From Oxytricha trifallax (taxonomy: Eukaryota > Ciliophora > Spirotrichea > Sporadotrichida > Oxytrichidae): a stretch of 64,000 nucleotides of DNA. The stretch covers positions 1 to 64,000 of the forward strand of contig ARYC01016968.1 in assembly GCA_000711775.1 (NCBI GenBank), in the 5' to 3' direction. Of the stretch, positions 11,467-22,984 are shown in pieces. Made by a program: the position numbers and the translations under genes. Numbering within the stretch: position 1 is the first letter of the stretch; each line of letters starts with the position of its first letter. Under the pieces are notes generated by a model that saw only the letters and a program-made list of their open reading frames with translations, made no database searches and was not told the origin of the DNA.

Positions 11467-12529
11467 ATGAGAAATAGAAATAAGCGAAATTTAGGGTCTA
11501 TTTATGATGAGTAATATTTAGATTTACTGCTTAAGCTTAGGTATGGTACAAGTATTAATATAGACTATATCAAACTAGTGCGGAATTATACAGCCATAGC
11601 AAGTCTCCTACGCAAGAGTGCCTCAACTGTTAGGTATCATTGCTTCTTAGCTGTTTGGCATTATAACTCAGGCTCTTGAAAACATCATGCAAGAAATTAA
11701 AAGTTCTCACATACCATATTGACTATCTCTGTGACCCAAAGACATTAAAGTATCATCCTCATTTTTCTTCTTGACTAACGAGCTTTTCATCGCAAGTTTC
11801 CTGGCATGTGTATCTATCCTTAGACTATAGCTAATATTTATAGAAGAAATGGCATTACTTTCAAGACTGTCAACAGAGTGAAGAGAATGATTGACTTTAC
11901 AGTGCCATTTTATAGTAATAATTAAAACTATTTATATATATGATTAAATGCAGCGAGCTATTGCTTATAACATTTAGTTCATACACGCTGATGAAGCAGT
12001 GTTTACATTCAACACTTTTATTAATAAGTCCTGGTATAAAAAATACGATAACATAGAAGTATATGACTAAAAAGTAAAGGTTGCCACTCACGCAATTTAA
12101 GCCGGTATTAGTGAAGATTAAGGTCTAGAAGCTTATGTCATTGATCCTCACTCTATTAAGCGAAAGCAGTATATTGAGTTTTTGCATAAGCTCAGAGAGA
12201 AGTATCGCAACTAAGAAATCATCTTGTTTGTTGATAACTTATCAGTCCATAAGACTAAGGAGTCTTAGAATGCTTATGAAGAGTAAAACATAACTCATGT
12301 ATACAACGTTCCTTATAGCGCATAATTTAATGGAATTGAATTTTAATGGAGTTAAATCAAGACTTACTACAATAAGCTACTGCTGTATCACCTTATTCAT
12401 GATTCACCAATCGATACAGTAGACTTAATATAAAGTTGTTGCAAGAGAGTGAATAAAGATAAGACTACTATATGTGCAAGGAAAGGGAGAATGAATGTTT
12501 ATTAATAAGTATTAGACTTAAATGAATGA
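11467..12529 (+). pseudogene. TBE D transposase, broken
   Basis: MRNRNKRNLGSIYDEQ start. The type X in-frame UGA is at 11677-11679 and a one-base deletion follows near 11712. First Asp (HADEAV), second Asp (FVDNLS) and Glu (FNGIEF) are all present in sequence, so the catalytic set has survived the frame damage. Confidence 0.85.
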
Positions 12530-12535
12530 AATAGT

Positions 12536-12736
12536 TCACATATTAAATGGGCCCTAAAAAGGATTAGGCTTCTCTTTGTTTTTTTCTTCTTAAGGCTTGA
12601 CAGGCCATTAGTCTCTTCTTTAACTGCCATTTCCTGCATCTATGTTCATAACTTCTGACTTTTAAACATCTTTATAAAGTCTTTTGCTAACTTAATGAAC
12701 TGTCTGCTGTTTTCTATCTCTATGAGCCATAGCATT
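12536..12736 (-). pseudogene. TBE D 22 kD gene, 3' part
   Basis: Distal end of the 22 kD gene, K/E-rich tail ending at the conserved AAT ATG TGA. Separated from its 5' part (16889-17501) by TBE E. Confidence 0.75.
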
Positions 12737-12897
12737 CAAAACCCCAAAACCCTCTCAGTAGTTTGATTGAGTTTTTGATTGATAAAAGTAGACTATTAGT
12801 GCATACTTTCTTAGGGTTTTAATAGGGTTTATGTAGGGGTTTAATGTTTAAATATTAGTAATTTAAGTGAGTATAACAAGCGAGTTTTTAAGATATC

Positions 12898-14336
12898 TCA
12901 CACAAACATAAGCTTAGTGTCATGTGGCAGTTCTCTGAATTTTATCTTTCTAAGATGATGTTTAATTGTTTCTATTGTTTGTTAATTCTCTTAGCTTGGC
13001 TTGATAATAGTTGAGTATGCAAGTTCTCTGAGACCTCCATTTATTTTATTTTTATCGAGATATTGTTTGATTCTCTGCTTAGAATCTCTCTCACCCCTGC
13101 AGCTAAAGTAATTGTTTCTTGGCATGTCGCTCTCTATTATTATTACTGCTAGAGCCCAAATATCCCATTAAGTGTCTCCATCTCTCTAATCTTCTCTCTC
13201 TGGGAGATATTCAGGAGTGCCGTATACATTTCCTTATGCAGAGGCTTGCACTCTTTGAGCTCTGTTGAAGTCTATAATATAAACTCTAAGAGCCTGAAAG
13301 TTCAACATGATATTCTCTGGCTTTAAGTCTCTATGAACATTTCCTTGCTTGTGAAGCTCTTCAATCCCCTCAACTATCTGCAATACTATCTAGCCAATTT
13401 ATCTCTGACATCTATTGTCAGATAAGAATTCTCTGTAAGTCATTTCAAGTAAAGGAAGCCTGAAGGCTACATGATCTTTACCAAGTAAAATAGCATCAAG
13501 CTAGATGATATGCCTGCACTCATTTAACTTTGCCTTTTAAAGAGCATAATACTCATTTGCAAATTCCATTTGGAACTTGTCATCAGCAAGGAAGTAATTG
13601 AATGGATATATCTTGTAAGCATATTAGTCATCAGTAATGACTCTCTTCTCTATTTTATCTTCAAGAGTGAGGTAGCTTTCTAGGCAAGAATCTAAGTCAA
13701 TAATTTTTAATATGGGAATCTTCATTGCCTCTATTTTAACCATGATTTTATTGATCTCAGAGACTGGAAAGTTCTTGACTGCTTTCATCATTTTAACTTA
13801 CTTCTAGACTTCAACTCTAAGAGACTCCACTGGGATTCTTGATCTTCTTTTTTAGAGGAATCTATTCCCTTTAGGTTCATGAATAAAGTCAAAACTTTAA
13901 TTATGATTTTTCTTTAAGTGCACTTTGAGGTCTCTAGTATGAGAATATGGCTTCTCACAGACATACTTCCCATCCTTCTTTTAATGCTTGAGATATAACC
14001 TTGGCATATCGTTGTGTACATCTCTCAAGTGTCTCTTATAGTTGACTTGTAAGGGAAAACTTTATTGCATTCTTTGCATTAATAGTCAACTTTGGCTGGT
14101 ATTTATTAATGCTCTATGGCTGGTTGTTTAACCTCCTCCTCAATTTGCAAAGCCTCTTTGATAACCTCCTACTTAACTTATATTTAAATATCAAAGCTAG
14201 ACTGGTCAAAGTTGTCATAAGTAGGCTCCCACTGAGTATAAGCGTCTCTGGTCTCTACTTTTCTTGGTTGCTGGAATGATAACTTTTATTGACTTGATCC
14301 AAGTAATGCCGCTCTTCTCAACAGGTTAGCGCTCAT
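12898..14336 (-). pseudogene. TBE E zinc-finger/kinase gene, frameshifted
   Basis: Begins MSANLLRRAALLGS at 14336, matching the type Y MSAN start. The frame is also open 47 codons upstream to an ATG at 14477, but that extension is not conserved. One C2H2 finger starts CKECNKVFPYKS; the frame breaks inside it, giving RDT then UGA. The kinase region downstream reads in another frame, and the C terminus closes at TGA 12898-12900 after LPHDTKLMFV. Confidence 0.8.
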
Positions 14337-14514
14337 TTTAGTTTGCTGATATATTTTATTATAATAATGATATAATATACCTTGATAAACTATAGTAGTC
14401 GAGTATAAGACACTCTGGTAGGTTCTTTGCTGAGAGGTAAGAAAATGAACTAACCATAAAAGACTGTAAGTTGTCATATTTTATGAGAATTTTAAACATT
14501 TTAGTAAATTAAAA

Positions 14515-14710
14515 TACTCCTAATGAAGTTTTGTTTCTCTAGGAGGCCCTCCAAATCAAGTTTAAATTTAATTTGGAGGTAAAGTTATTAAATATTTTTC
14601 AATTCAATGTGCTCCTAATTAAGTTTTAACCATAAAATTTAACTCTTAATAAAGTTTGAGCTTAGTTTGGAGGACCTCCTAAAATAATTAAACATTATTA
14701 GGAGCAATTT
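14515..14710. promoter_or_regulatory. Type Z repeat array between divergent genes
   Basis: Contains CTCCTAAT.AAGTTT and TTTGGAGG units in both orientations, unlike the type X GGTACCAA array but in the same intergenic place. Confidence 0.4.
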
Positions 14711-14901
14711 AATGGAGAAAGTTTGATAAAAATGGAAATCAATCTGTGAAACTTGGAGCAAGTTTTTCAATGCTTCTCCTCATATCTTTTCAAGGTTGAC
14801 CTCCAGTAGGTCCTCCCTATTTAGTAGTAAGATTTTAATAAACTTAGAATGGATATCCATAATTTTAAATTTCATTAACATTTCTAGAAAGAGGAAGCAA
14901 G

Positions 14902-15692
14902 ATGGAGTCTATGAATGATGCAATAAAGAGAATTTAATCTCAAGATTTAATAGGAAAATTTCGAAGTAAAGAGGACCTTTATAGATACTTGGTATAGCAA
15001 TGTAAGTGCTTAAGTTAGATTAGTAAATCCATTATAGCTGGATTGTTCTTGCCAACTTAGGAGGGAACTAAAATATCATTCTTAAAAGCCTTACTAAGTG
15101 AAGAGAAAAAAGCTTTTAAGTCTAATGAAATTAGGATGATCGAGATACCTAACTACCCTGAAATTTCAGTGACAAACCTATATAATGATGCTATGAGTGA
15201 TCCAGATGTTGCTCTCTACCTTCCATCAAAGTTGCAACTCTCAAATAAGTTGGCAGAGAGAATCTTTTTCTTTGGTGTTCTTGGAACTCTGAAACCTGAG
15301 TATTTAAATGAAGTTATTTAAGAAGCTCACAAGAAACGATACAGCATCTCTCCTGAAGAAAAAGAGAAGCAAGGTATTAAAATAAGTGATACCTGGCTGT
15401 AGGAACTTTAAAAGCATCCTTTCATCTCAAGTAAGCTTAGTCTTCTAACTTTATAGAAAAACCTGGTACTGCTATATACTTGATGAAAGAGCGCAGCAAA
15501 TTAAACAGAGAGAGAAAGTCTCAAGTAAAACATGAATTGAGTAAGAGACTCTTCAAAGATTTCTAAAAACCAGACGAGATGAACATAGATGCAGGGGCTG
15601 GCACTAAGAGAAGAAGCATGGGCCCAAGCAAGCCTTAAGATGAAGAAAAGAAAGAGAAGCCAAATCCCTTTACGGGCAAACTTAATATGTGA
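14902..15692 (+). CDS. TBE 22 kD protein, type Z, two introns, intact
   Basis: ATG 14902 (MESMNDAIKRIQSQDLIGK) to TGA 15690-15692 (..GKLNM). Introns 15002-15037 (36 nt, GTAAGT..TATAG) and 15431-15456 (26 nt, GTAAGC..TATAG), both phase 1, at the same sites and of the same lengths as in copy A. The spliced frame of about 242 codons has no UGA. It reads LPTQEGTKISFL, IPNYPEISVTNLY, KEKQGIKIS and NIDAGAGTKRR, so the core is conserved across families. Being intact in the youngest insertion of the nest fits recent activity. Function unknown. The transposase stop lies 7 bp away, tail to tail. Confidence 0.88.
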
Positions 15693-15698
15693 ACTTAT

Positions 15699-16747
15699 TC
15701 ATTCGCTTAAATCTAAAACTTATTTATATACACAAAATCTCCTTTCTCTTGCGCATAGTTTTGCTTTATCATCGCTGACTCTCTTAGCAGCACTCTTAAT
15801 AAAATCGACTGTATCTATCTTTAAATCATGCATCATATGGTTGAGCAGCAATTTCTTATAATGACCTTTCAATAACCCTCAATATAATTCAATTCCATTG
15901 AACTAAGGGCTGTAAGGAACATTAAATACAGGTGTTATATTTAGCCTTTCATATTCCTTCCTTGAGTCTTTAGTTTTATGAACTGACAAGTTATCAACGA
16001 ATAGAATAATCTCTTAGTCAGCGTACTTATCTCTGAGTTATTGCAAGAACTTAATATATTATTCAGTCTTTATAGAACGAGGGTGAATAACATAAGTCTC
16101 GAGGCCACTATCTTCACTTATTCCTCCAAGAATAGCATGAGTTTAAACCTTAACCTTTTAGTCATAAACTTCTATATTACTATACCTCTTGTACCAAGAC
16201 CTTGATATAAAGGTATTGAATGTAAATACAGCTTCATCAGCGTGTATGAACTTTATATTATGCTCTTAAGACCTCTGCATTTAATCGAATATATAATTTA
16301 AATTAGTCTTATAAAATGGAACATTAAAGTCAATCACTCTCTTAATGCGATTGACTGTCTTGTAAGATATTCCGTTCTTTTTATATATGTTAGCTATCAT
16401 TAAGCAGATATGTGAAGCTCAGGAAATTGGCGATGAAACATCACAGCCCTCTAGGCTAGAGAGAAATGAGCCCAGTATTTAAGAGTCTTATCATTAATAA
16501 GATATTCAATATGATGCTGCTAAAATTTTAAGGGTCTCTTAGGCTTAGAATTAAGATGATATCTCTTTAAATTCAATGCTAATAGACAGTGAGACCTCAC
16601 AGTAGCTGGAGATTTATGGAGGAGCCTTGCTATAGACGTATAATTTAGAACAGACTTTAGTTGTTCACTATATTCATCACATCCATATCGCAACTTAAAC
16701 AACAAATCTATATAGTCACTGTCATAAACTGACCCCAAACCTCGCAT
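15699..16747 (-). pseudogene. TBE E transposase, two breaks
   Basis: MRGLGSVYDSDYIDLLFK start at 16747; helix-turn-helix IARLLHKSPATVRSH. The triad motifs HADEAV, FVDNLSVHK and FNGIE are all present. A one-base deletion near 16400 (after HISAQ) and a Trp-to-UGA change at 15879-15881, right after the catalytic Glu (IELY-UGA), break it. It lacks the UGA that type X copies share. Confidence 0.85.
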
Positions 16748-16888
16748 ATACTCACTTAAATTACTAATTTTAAAACATTAAGCCCCTACATAAACCCTAA
16801 TAAAACCCTAATAAAGTATGCACAAATAGTCTACTTTTATCAATCAAAAACTCAATCAAACTACTGAAAGGGTTTTGGAGTTTTGATT

Positions 16889-17501
16889 CTCTTCATAAGA
16901 TATATACCAGTGCCAGATTCTCCTACAAAGTTATATGTCAAAGCTTACTTGAAAGATAAGGATGCTTCTTAAGTTCTTCTAGCCAAGCAGAGCTTATTTG
17001 AATGCCTTGCTTCTTGTAGTCTTCAGAAGAGATAGAATATCGTTTCAAATGTGCTTCTTCAATTATTTCACTGAGACACTCCTCTTTTATTGTACCAAGA
17101 ACACCAAAGAAAAAGTTCCTCTCTTGGTAGTTTATAAAAGAGCTGTTTCTTGGTAAGAAGTTAAACTAACACTTTTTCATCTTACATGGCATCCTCATAA
17201 AGATAAGTGACTGAAATCTCTGGGTAGTTGTGACTGAAATCTCTGGGTAGTTAGGAATTTCTATTAGTTTAATCTATTTATTTTTGAAAGCTTTCTTCTC
17301 ATCATAGAGTATAGCTATCAAGAATGAAATTTTGGTACCTTCCATCGTTGGAAGGAATAAACCCACTATAGAATATGATTAAGTATATGCTGCATGCTTA
17401 CCATGTTAAGTTAGGTATCGATAGAGATCTTCCTTACTTCTGAATCTTGAGATCATTTCTTGAGCCTCGACTCTTTTCATTTGATCATTGAGTGATTCCA
17501 T
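16889..17501 (-). pseudogene. TBE D 22 kD gene, 5' part
   Basis: ATG at 17501 (MESLNDQMKRVEAQ), intron 1 of 36 nt. A tandem duplication at about 17211-17250 (CTGAAATCTCTGGGTAGTT twice) duplicates the NYPEIS segment and shifts the frame. Cut from its 3' part by TBE E, which inserted in the segment after intron 2. Confidence 0.8.
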
Positions 17502-17689
17502 CTTTGTTCCTCTTCCTATTAATGAATTTCAAATTATAATTTATAGACTTCTGGATCCTATTGTTTAAAAACTTACTATTAAATATGGGCATCTTATAGG
17601 AGGTCAACCCTGCAAAGATACGTGGAGAAAGTTTGCAGAAGCTGTAACAAACTTCAGAGATGGAGCTCCATTTTTATCAATTTAGTTCC

Positions 17690-17900
17690 ATTAAATTAGT
17701 ACTAAATTTGTTTAAATTTAATTAGTACTGGTACTAATTCAGTTTTATTTTAATTGGTACCAATTTAATAGTACCAAAACTTAATTAGTACCTTGTTTTA
17801 AACTAATGAGGTTTTAATAGAAAAGTTCCAAAATGGTTCAAAACTTAATTGGTACCAGTACCAACCTGAATTTTATCTAAGTTGGTACCAAAATTAAAAA
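17690..17900. promoter_or_regulatory. GGTACCAA repeat array, TBE D
   Basis: Reverse-complement twin of the copy B array, with only a few base differences. Confidence 0.45.
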
Positions 17901-18068
17901 TATTAAGCATGAAATTAGAAAATTTATAGTTATAAACTAAGTATAAATATGATCTCTTGCACCTCAAAATCAACCATTATTGTTGCTATGGAAGGTATTA
18001 TACAGAGTAACTATAACTAGTTAGGTTATTTCACCTTTATAATAGAAATTTAAATTTGAATTATAAAC

Positions 18069-19504
18069 ATGGCGACTAACTTAAATTGTAAAGCAATCTC
18101 TGTTGAAACAGGATCTTCATAGCTAAACTTTGACACCACTAAAAAGCAAGAAGTTATTTATGTTGAGAGGGAGGTAGAGCTAAGAGCTCTTGAATTTGAA
18201 GCAGAAATTTTTATCATAGAAGTATTAAACGAGAAGGTGAGTGCAGAAATAAGAGTTAAAACTTAAATTTATTATGTTGAGGAGCTAAAAGAACCGCAAC
18301 CAATCGAAAAGATGAAAACATATCAATGTGAAGACTGCTAGAATCTTTTCTCTACTGAGCAAAGCTTGAAGAGACGCCTTAAAGAGGTACACTCTGGCAA
18401 AGCCAAGATCTAATTCAAGCATGATAAGGTTGATGGTAGGTATTCTTGCACGACTTGCATAAAGTCTTATACTCACTCAGCTAAACTTAAAAGGCATATG
18501 CAAAAGTATCACCTCATCGAATTCTTGATTGAAAATTAAGAAACTAAAAAACTAGTACCAACTAAAAAATTTCTAATACTCTTGAATAATAGATAGAGCA
18601 GCAGGTGAAACACAAGAGGCAGAAGCGATTTAAATCGATGAACCAACCAATAGGCAATACAATCTCAGCATGCTTCTAAGCAAAAGCTATGAATATACCA
18701 GCATTAAATGCTGTTGATCCCAGCACTTGTATTTAAAACTACTTGAATATAGACGTGCCTGCAAAAGTAAAGCTTATAGTAGTTGATGAGTTTGCAATCA
18801 AGGTGTATCCCTTCAGTTATCTCCTTAAGAGCCAACAGTATTAGAGCGAATTTGCTAATGAATACATGGTTCTTAGAGAGGCCTAATGAAAAGATTGCAA
18901 AGAATTTGCTTAAGTTAGATGGTGTGATATTAAGCTACGGTTTCATCGCACTAAGGCTAAAGAAATATGAAATAACTCTAAGAGACTATCTATATCAAAA
19001 TAGATATCTGGATGACTTGAATGATATACTTTCAGATATGATTTAGGGTATCTAGGAGTTGCATGAACTTGATATGTTCATAGAGATTTGAAGCTGAAAA
19101 TGTTATGCTCAACCTATGTCCTTTAGAAGATGTAGGTATCGATTTCAATTGAGCCTTAAGATAAGAGAATGTAACATTAGCAAAAGTTCTAGGTCTTCCC
19201 AATCAGAGAGAAGTGGATGAGTAGTTCAGTTTAGTAGGATGTATGGGCAGTTGCTGCAATAATATTAGAAAGTGATACTGAAAGTATGTCTTACTTTGGT
19301 ACTAAACATGAAAAGCAATCAATAAGTTTGGCTTAGAAACACATAAAGTAAAAAGATGTCTGCAAAGAAATTAAAAGCATAGTAGAGATAATAATCGTGA
19401 GAGCTCCAAACTATCCTCGATAAACATTAGATGATATCCTTGACCCACTAGAGCAAGCATAGTTCAAAAGATACAATTAAGATAAACAGATAAAATTTGT
19501 TTGA
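18069..19504 (+). pseudogene. TBE D zinc-finger/kinase gene, broken
   Basis: MATNLNCKAISVETGS at 18069 to TGA 19502-19504. Two fingers are seen (CEDCQNLFSTEQ and CTTCIKSYTHS; the second ends RHMQKYH). The linker reaches a UGA near 18610 and the catalytic loop is damaged. The codon after IDFN is UGA at 19150-19152, the same change as in copy B. Confidence 0.8.
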
Positions 19505-19645
19505 ATTAATAACACTAATACTCATTTAATATTCATAAAATTCACATAAAACCTGTATTTGTCTACTAACACAAATAAGACCCCAACTATACCTTAAAAA
19601 TCAAAGAACTTAAAAACCTCATTAAGGGATTTTGGAGTTTTGAAT

Positions 19646-20188
19646 TACCCTTAGAGATTTCATAAAAGATCAAAGGAATCTTAATTAACTAGGATTAATA
19701 GCAACTCAGACGATACAAGGTATTAAAGAGCTTAATAAGTAAGTCTTTTTTCACAGAAATCTCAAGCCTAAGAACATAATGTTGAACTTTTCACCAGAAA
19801 CAGTAACAATTATTGATTCCAACAGAGCCTAAAGAGTGTAAGCATTTAGGCTTGGAACTGTAATGGAAACTCCATGCTATTATCCAGAAAGAGAAGACTG
19901 GAGAGATGGTGACTATTTGAGGGATGTATGGGCTTTATCAGCAATAATAATAGAGAGCGATATGCCTCGTAACGATTACTAATCAATAAGGTGCGAGAAA
20001 GATGCTAAACAGAGGATAAAGCAATTTATAGAAAGAAACAGAGTCTCTCATTCTATGAAAAAATGGCAGAGTCAATAATAATAAAACCTATCGCAAATTC
20101 AGACATATCAATAGAGTAGATAGAGTTGTTGTTAAGTAAGTTAAACTTCAGACCTCTCCCACATAATCCAAAAGTGCATTCTGAGTGA
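19646..20188 (+). pseudogene. TBE C zinc-finger/kinase gene, 3' part
   Basis: Kinase C-lobe continuing from 11366: the catalytic-loop region, IDSNRA for the usual IDFNRA, then ERDW-like segments, closing at TGA 20186-20188 after PLPHNPK. Diverged and frameshifted near 20060. Confidence 0.75.
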
Positions 20189-20309
20189 TTAAATTAAGTA
20201 CATTTACGATAAATTTCACATTAAAACCTGTTAATAACCCAACCCCTCACAAATTCCCTACAAATCAAAGCACTTATAGACCTCATTAAGGGGTTTTGGG
20301 GTTTTATAT

Positions 20310-20854
20310 GATAAACACTGCTTCATCAGAATGTATGAACTTGATGTTATTAGTTATAGCTCGCTGCTTTTAATCATATATAAAGTTTAAATTATTACTA
20401 TGAAATGGTACTGTAAAATAAATCACTCTCTCTCTCTTCACTCTGTTGTCAGTCTTGATAGTAATGCCATTTCTTCTAAAAATATTAGCTATAGTCTAAG
20501 TAGAGATACGCATGCCAGGATACTTGCGAAGAAACATCACAGCTCGCTAGTCGAGTGGAAATTGTGCCAAATACTTTAAAGTCTTCGAGTCGCAGAAGTA
20601 ATCAATATGGGTCTGTGAGAACTTTTAATTTTTTGCTTGATGTTTTCAAGTACCAGAACTAAAATGCTAAACAGCTGGCAGTGATACCTAACAGTTGAGG
20701 CACTCATGCGTAAGAGTTTTGCTATAGCTGCATAATATAGCACTGGTTTGACTTAGTATATATTAATATTCGTACCATACCTAAGCTTAAGCAGTAAATC
20801 TATATATTACTCATCATAAATAGACCCTAAATTTCGAAAATTTCGATTTCTCAT
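20310..20854 (-). pseudogene. TBE B transposase, N-terminal part
   Basis: MRNRNFRNLGSIYDEQ at 20854, helix-turn-helix region, the shared type X UGA at 20646-20648, a two-base gain in a CT run near 20430, and the first catalytic Asp (HSDEAV). The gene continues at 8104. Confidence 0.8.
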
Positions 20855-20959
20855 TTTGAAAATTGGCTTAATTTCTCTACTAACCCTAATAAGAACCCAA
20901 CTATACCTTACAAATCAAAGCACTTATAAACCTAATTAAAGGGTTTTGGGGTTTTGATT

Positions 20960-21434
20960 CTCTATATTATTAATAAATGAAGTTCTTTTTCTAATTTTTA
21001 CAATTAAGAGAAGTTATCACACTATGAAAAAATGTTTAGCTTATTCTAATCTTCTTAAACAATAAAATTAAGTAATTAATTTAAGTTTTTTGTAACATTC
21101 ATTCAAACTCCTTTCATTAAATATATTAGAAAATTTATAATAGTTACAATTTATCACTTAAAGAAGTTAATCATGTATTAATTTTATTAATTTTTAATAT
21201 TTGATAACGCAGAAATAATTACAATCAGAGATCTATTATCTTAAAATAATAAAAATTAAATATAAGTTCAAAAAATTTAATTAATCGAATGTTGATTTGT
21301 TAACAATTAACAAATTCATATAATATCTTCATAATGACTTTAATTATTAAATTCCTTTTACTTTTTTATATAATTTTATTCTAATTTTTTATTGTAGAGC
21401 TGTCTATTTTATATATAATTGAAAAGTTAATATA
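20960..21434. other. AT-rich spacer
   Basis: No coding-like island or repeat recognised between TBE B and the palindromic element. Confidence 0.4.
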
Positions 21435-21599
21435 ATAAAACCCCAAGAGTAATTTTTTAGAGAATCGTAAGTATGATAAATGCTTAGATTATAAAAAATT
21501 AAGATCAAATAGCTCAAGTCAAAACCTATGAGTGAGATTGGAAAAACCAGTGGAAAGTGAAAATTAAAAAGTGATTTATAAAACCTTTGATTTAAAGTA

Positions 21600-22704
21600 T
21601 TAAACGATTAAATATTTAAAATTACAAAACATGACAGTTGCTGTCGACTCTTCCAGCGAATATTGAGGTAGAGGGGCGGACTTAAGGTCATTCGGTAGCC
21701 CTTCAAAATCTAAGAGGAATTTTGGTTCTCGGGGCACACAGCACACGCTCTGGCGAAGTTGCGCGCTGCGATGATAGAAAGCATTATCCATCAACAGGAT
21801 GGAGTGGGCCCCTCCAGTCTTTATCTTGCCCATCCAAATGCTAAATGAGATCGATCATGAAGACCAAGAAGGTGTGGGAGTTAGTTTAACCAACACTCAC
21901 ATTGAAGATGAAGCTACCCCGATTGGAGGCAGCCGCGGTTATACAGAGGTGGCTTATGCGTTTCTGCGAAGACTAAACATTTTAGCTGCCCTTGGTAATC
22001 CAGTAATAGCTGCGATTATCAGTGTTCTGGATGATGGTCTCGTCGATGTTGTATACCATGAAGCCCTGACACGAGGCTTTAATAAAGTAAGCAGCGGCGA
22101 TATGGCGCTGGAGCCGTGACTTCAAGTTAGTATGGCTGGGAGTGAGATGGGAGATCTTATGATAGCTCATATGCAACTCGCTTTTAAGAAACTTCCTAAT
22201 GCGATAAGGGGAAATGCGCACTCCCAGCTGCTGCTGCAAGCACTGCAAGATACCTCTCGTGGTGATGACCCCTTTGCTCTCCTCAATTGGCGCAATTATT
22301 GAGTCAGCCTCTTTAGCTGTGAGCAGCGTATTCTTTCGACCCCGCTTTGCAGGTAACAGCTTACCATCAGAGTGAGCGGCTTCCTGGAGTAGCCTCCTGA
22401 CATGATAGCGACTGGTGCCCACGAGAGTGGCTATAGAGGGCAGCCTGATGCCTTGGCAAGTATAGAACTTGATCAACATCCTTTTGCGACCCCATTCCTT
22501 GCGGAGGTCAAGAGCTTTCAAATGACGAATCAGAATCCTGCCATGAAGTGGCTACTAAGATGGGTTGATATGAGGAATAGCTAATTACTCCTACCATATC
22601 TCACTAGTAACGCTTTCCTGAAGGGGTTCTTGTTGAAATGTAGCCTCCTTAGGAGGAGCGCTAGTCGTTGTGATGGCAGGAGATAAGTGTAAAGAGTCTC
22701 TTGA
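21600..22704 (-). pseudogene. Transposase copy, left arm
   Basis: Mirror image of the right-arm copy described at 22985-24089, with the same helix-turn-helix, the same frame switch and the same truncated end. Identity of the two arms over this stretch suggests copying between arms or very recent formation. Confidence 0.75.
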
Positions 22705-22984
22705 TCATAGCCGATTAATACCACTTCTTTGTTCAGGAAGTTGCATGAAGACAATGTGCACAAGCACAGTTGCCGACTAGGAAGGCCTCCTTGATTTCCT
22801 CTAACATGAGTTGCAGATTTCTTCAAGTGTTAAAACGAACTCATTAAGAGATTTCCTCTGGATCACAGAGATTTTCCTCATAAGCCAAAGCCATTTTTCA
22901 CTCTATACCTAAATTGTAATCCTGAGGCGCTACAGGAGATGGGTGTAAAATGCCCTCTGGTAAAGTGGGATCAATCGGCTCTGA

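Larger units (their letters stand above)
12737..16885. mobile_element. TBE copy E (type Z), innermost and complete, 4149 bp
   Basis: Full-length element with both telomeric ends (CAAAACCCCAAAACCC.. and ..GGGTTTTGGAGTTTTG), flanked by ATT at 12734-12736 and 16886-16888. The inner part of the inverted repeat (AGTAGTTTGATTGAG) differs from types X and Y, marking a third family. Order: kinase (minus), 22 kD (plus), transposase (minus). It is the last insertion in the nest. Confidence 0.95.
11367..19642. mobile_element. TBE copy D (type X), inserted in C, split by E
   Basis: Left end 11367, right end 19642, flanked by AAT at 11364-11366 and 19643-19645. E is inserted after 12736 and D resumes at 16889; D alone is 4.12 kb. 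Very similar to copy B along its whole length. Confidence 0.93.
8105..20306. mobile_element. TBE copy C (type Y), inserted in B, split by D
   Basis: Left end 8105 after AAT (8102-8104). The right end at 20306 has its last G changed to A and is followed by TAT, a decayed copy of the target. D is inserted after 11366, and C resumes at 19646; C alone is about 3.9 kb. Its termini differ from type X after the first 40 bp. Order: transposase (plus), 22 kD (minus), kinase (plus). Confidence 0.92.
4703..20956. mobile_element. TBE copy B (type X), outermost shell of a four-deep nest
   Basis: The left end at 4703 keeps only one C4A4 unit; the right end at 20956 has the full pair. Both are flanked by ATT (4700-4702, 20957-20959), a clean target duplication. 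Copy C is inserted in its transposase gene after 8104, and B resumes at 20310. B alone is about 4.05 kb. Gene order: kinase (minus), 22 kD (plus), transposase (minus). Confidence 0.93.
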
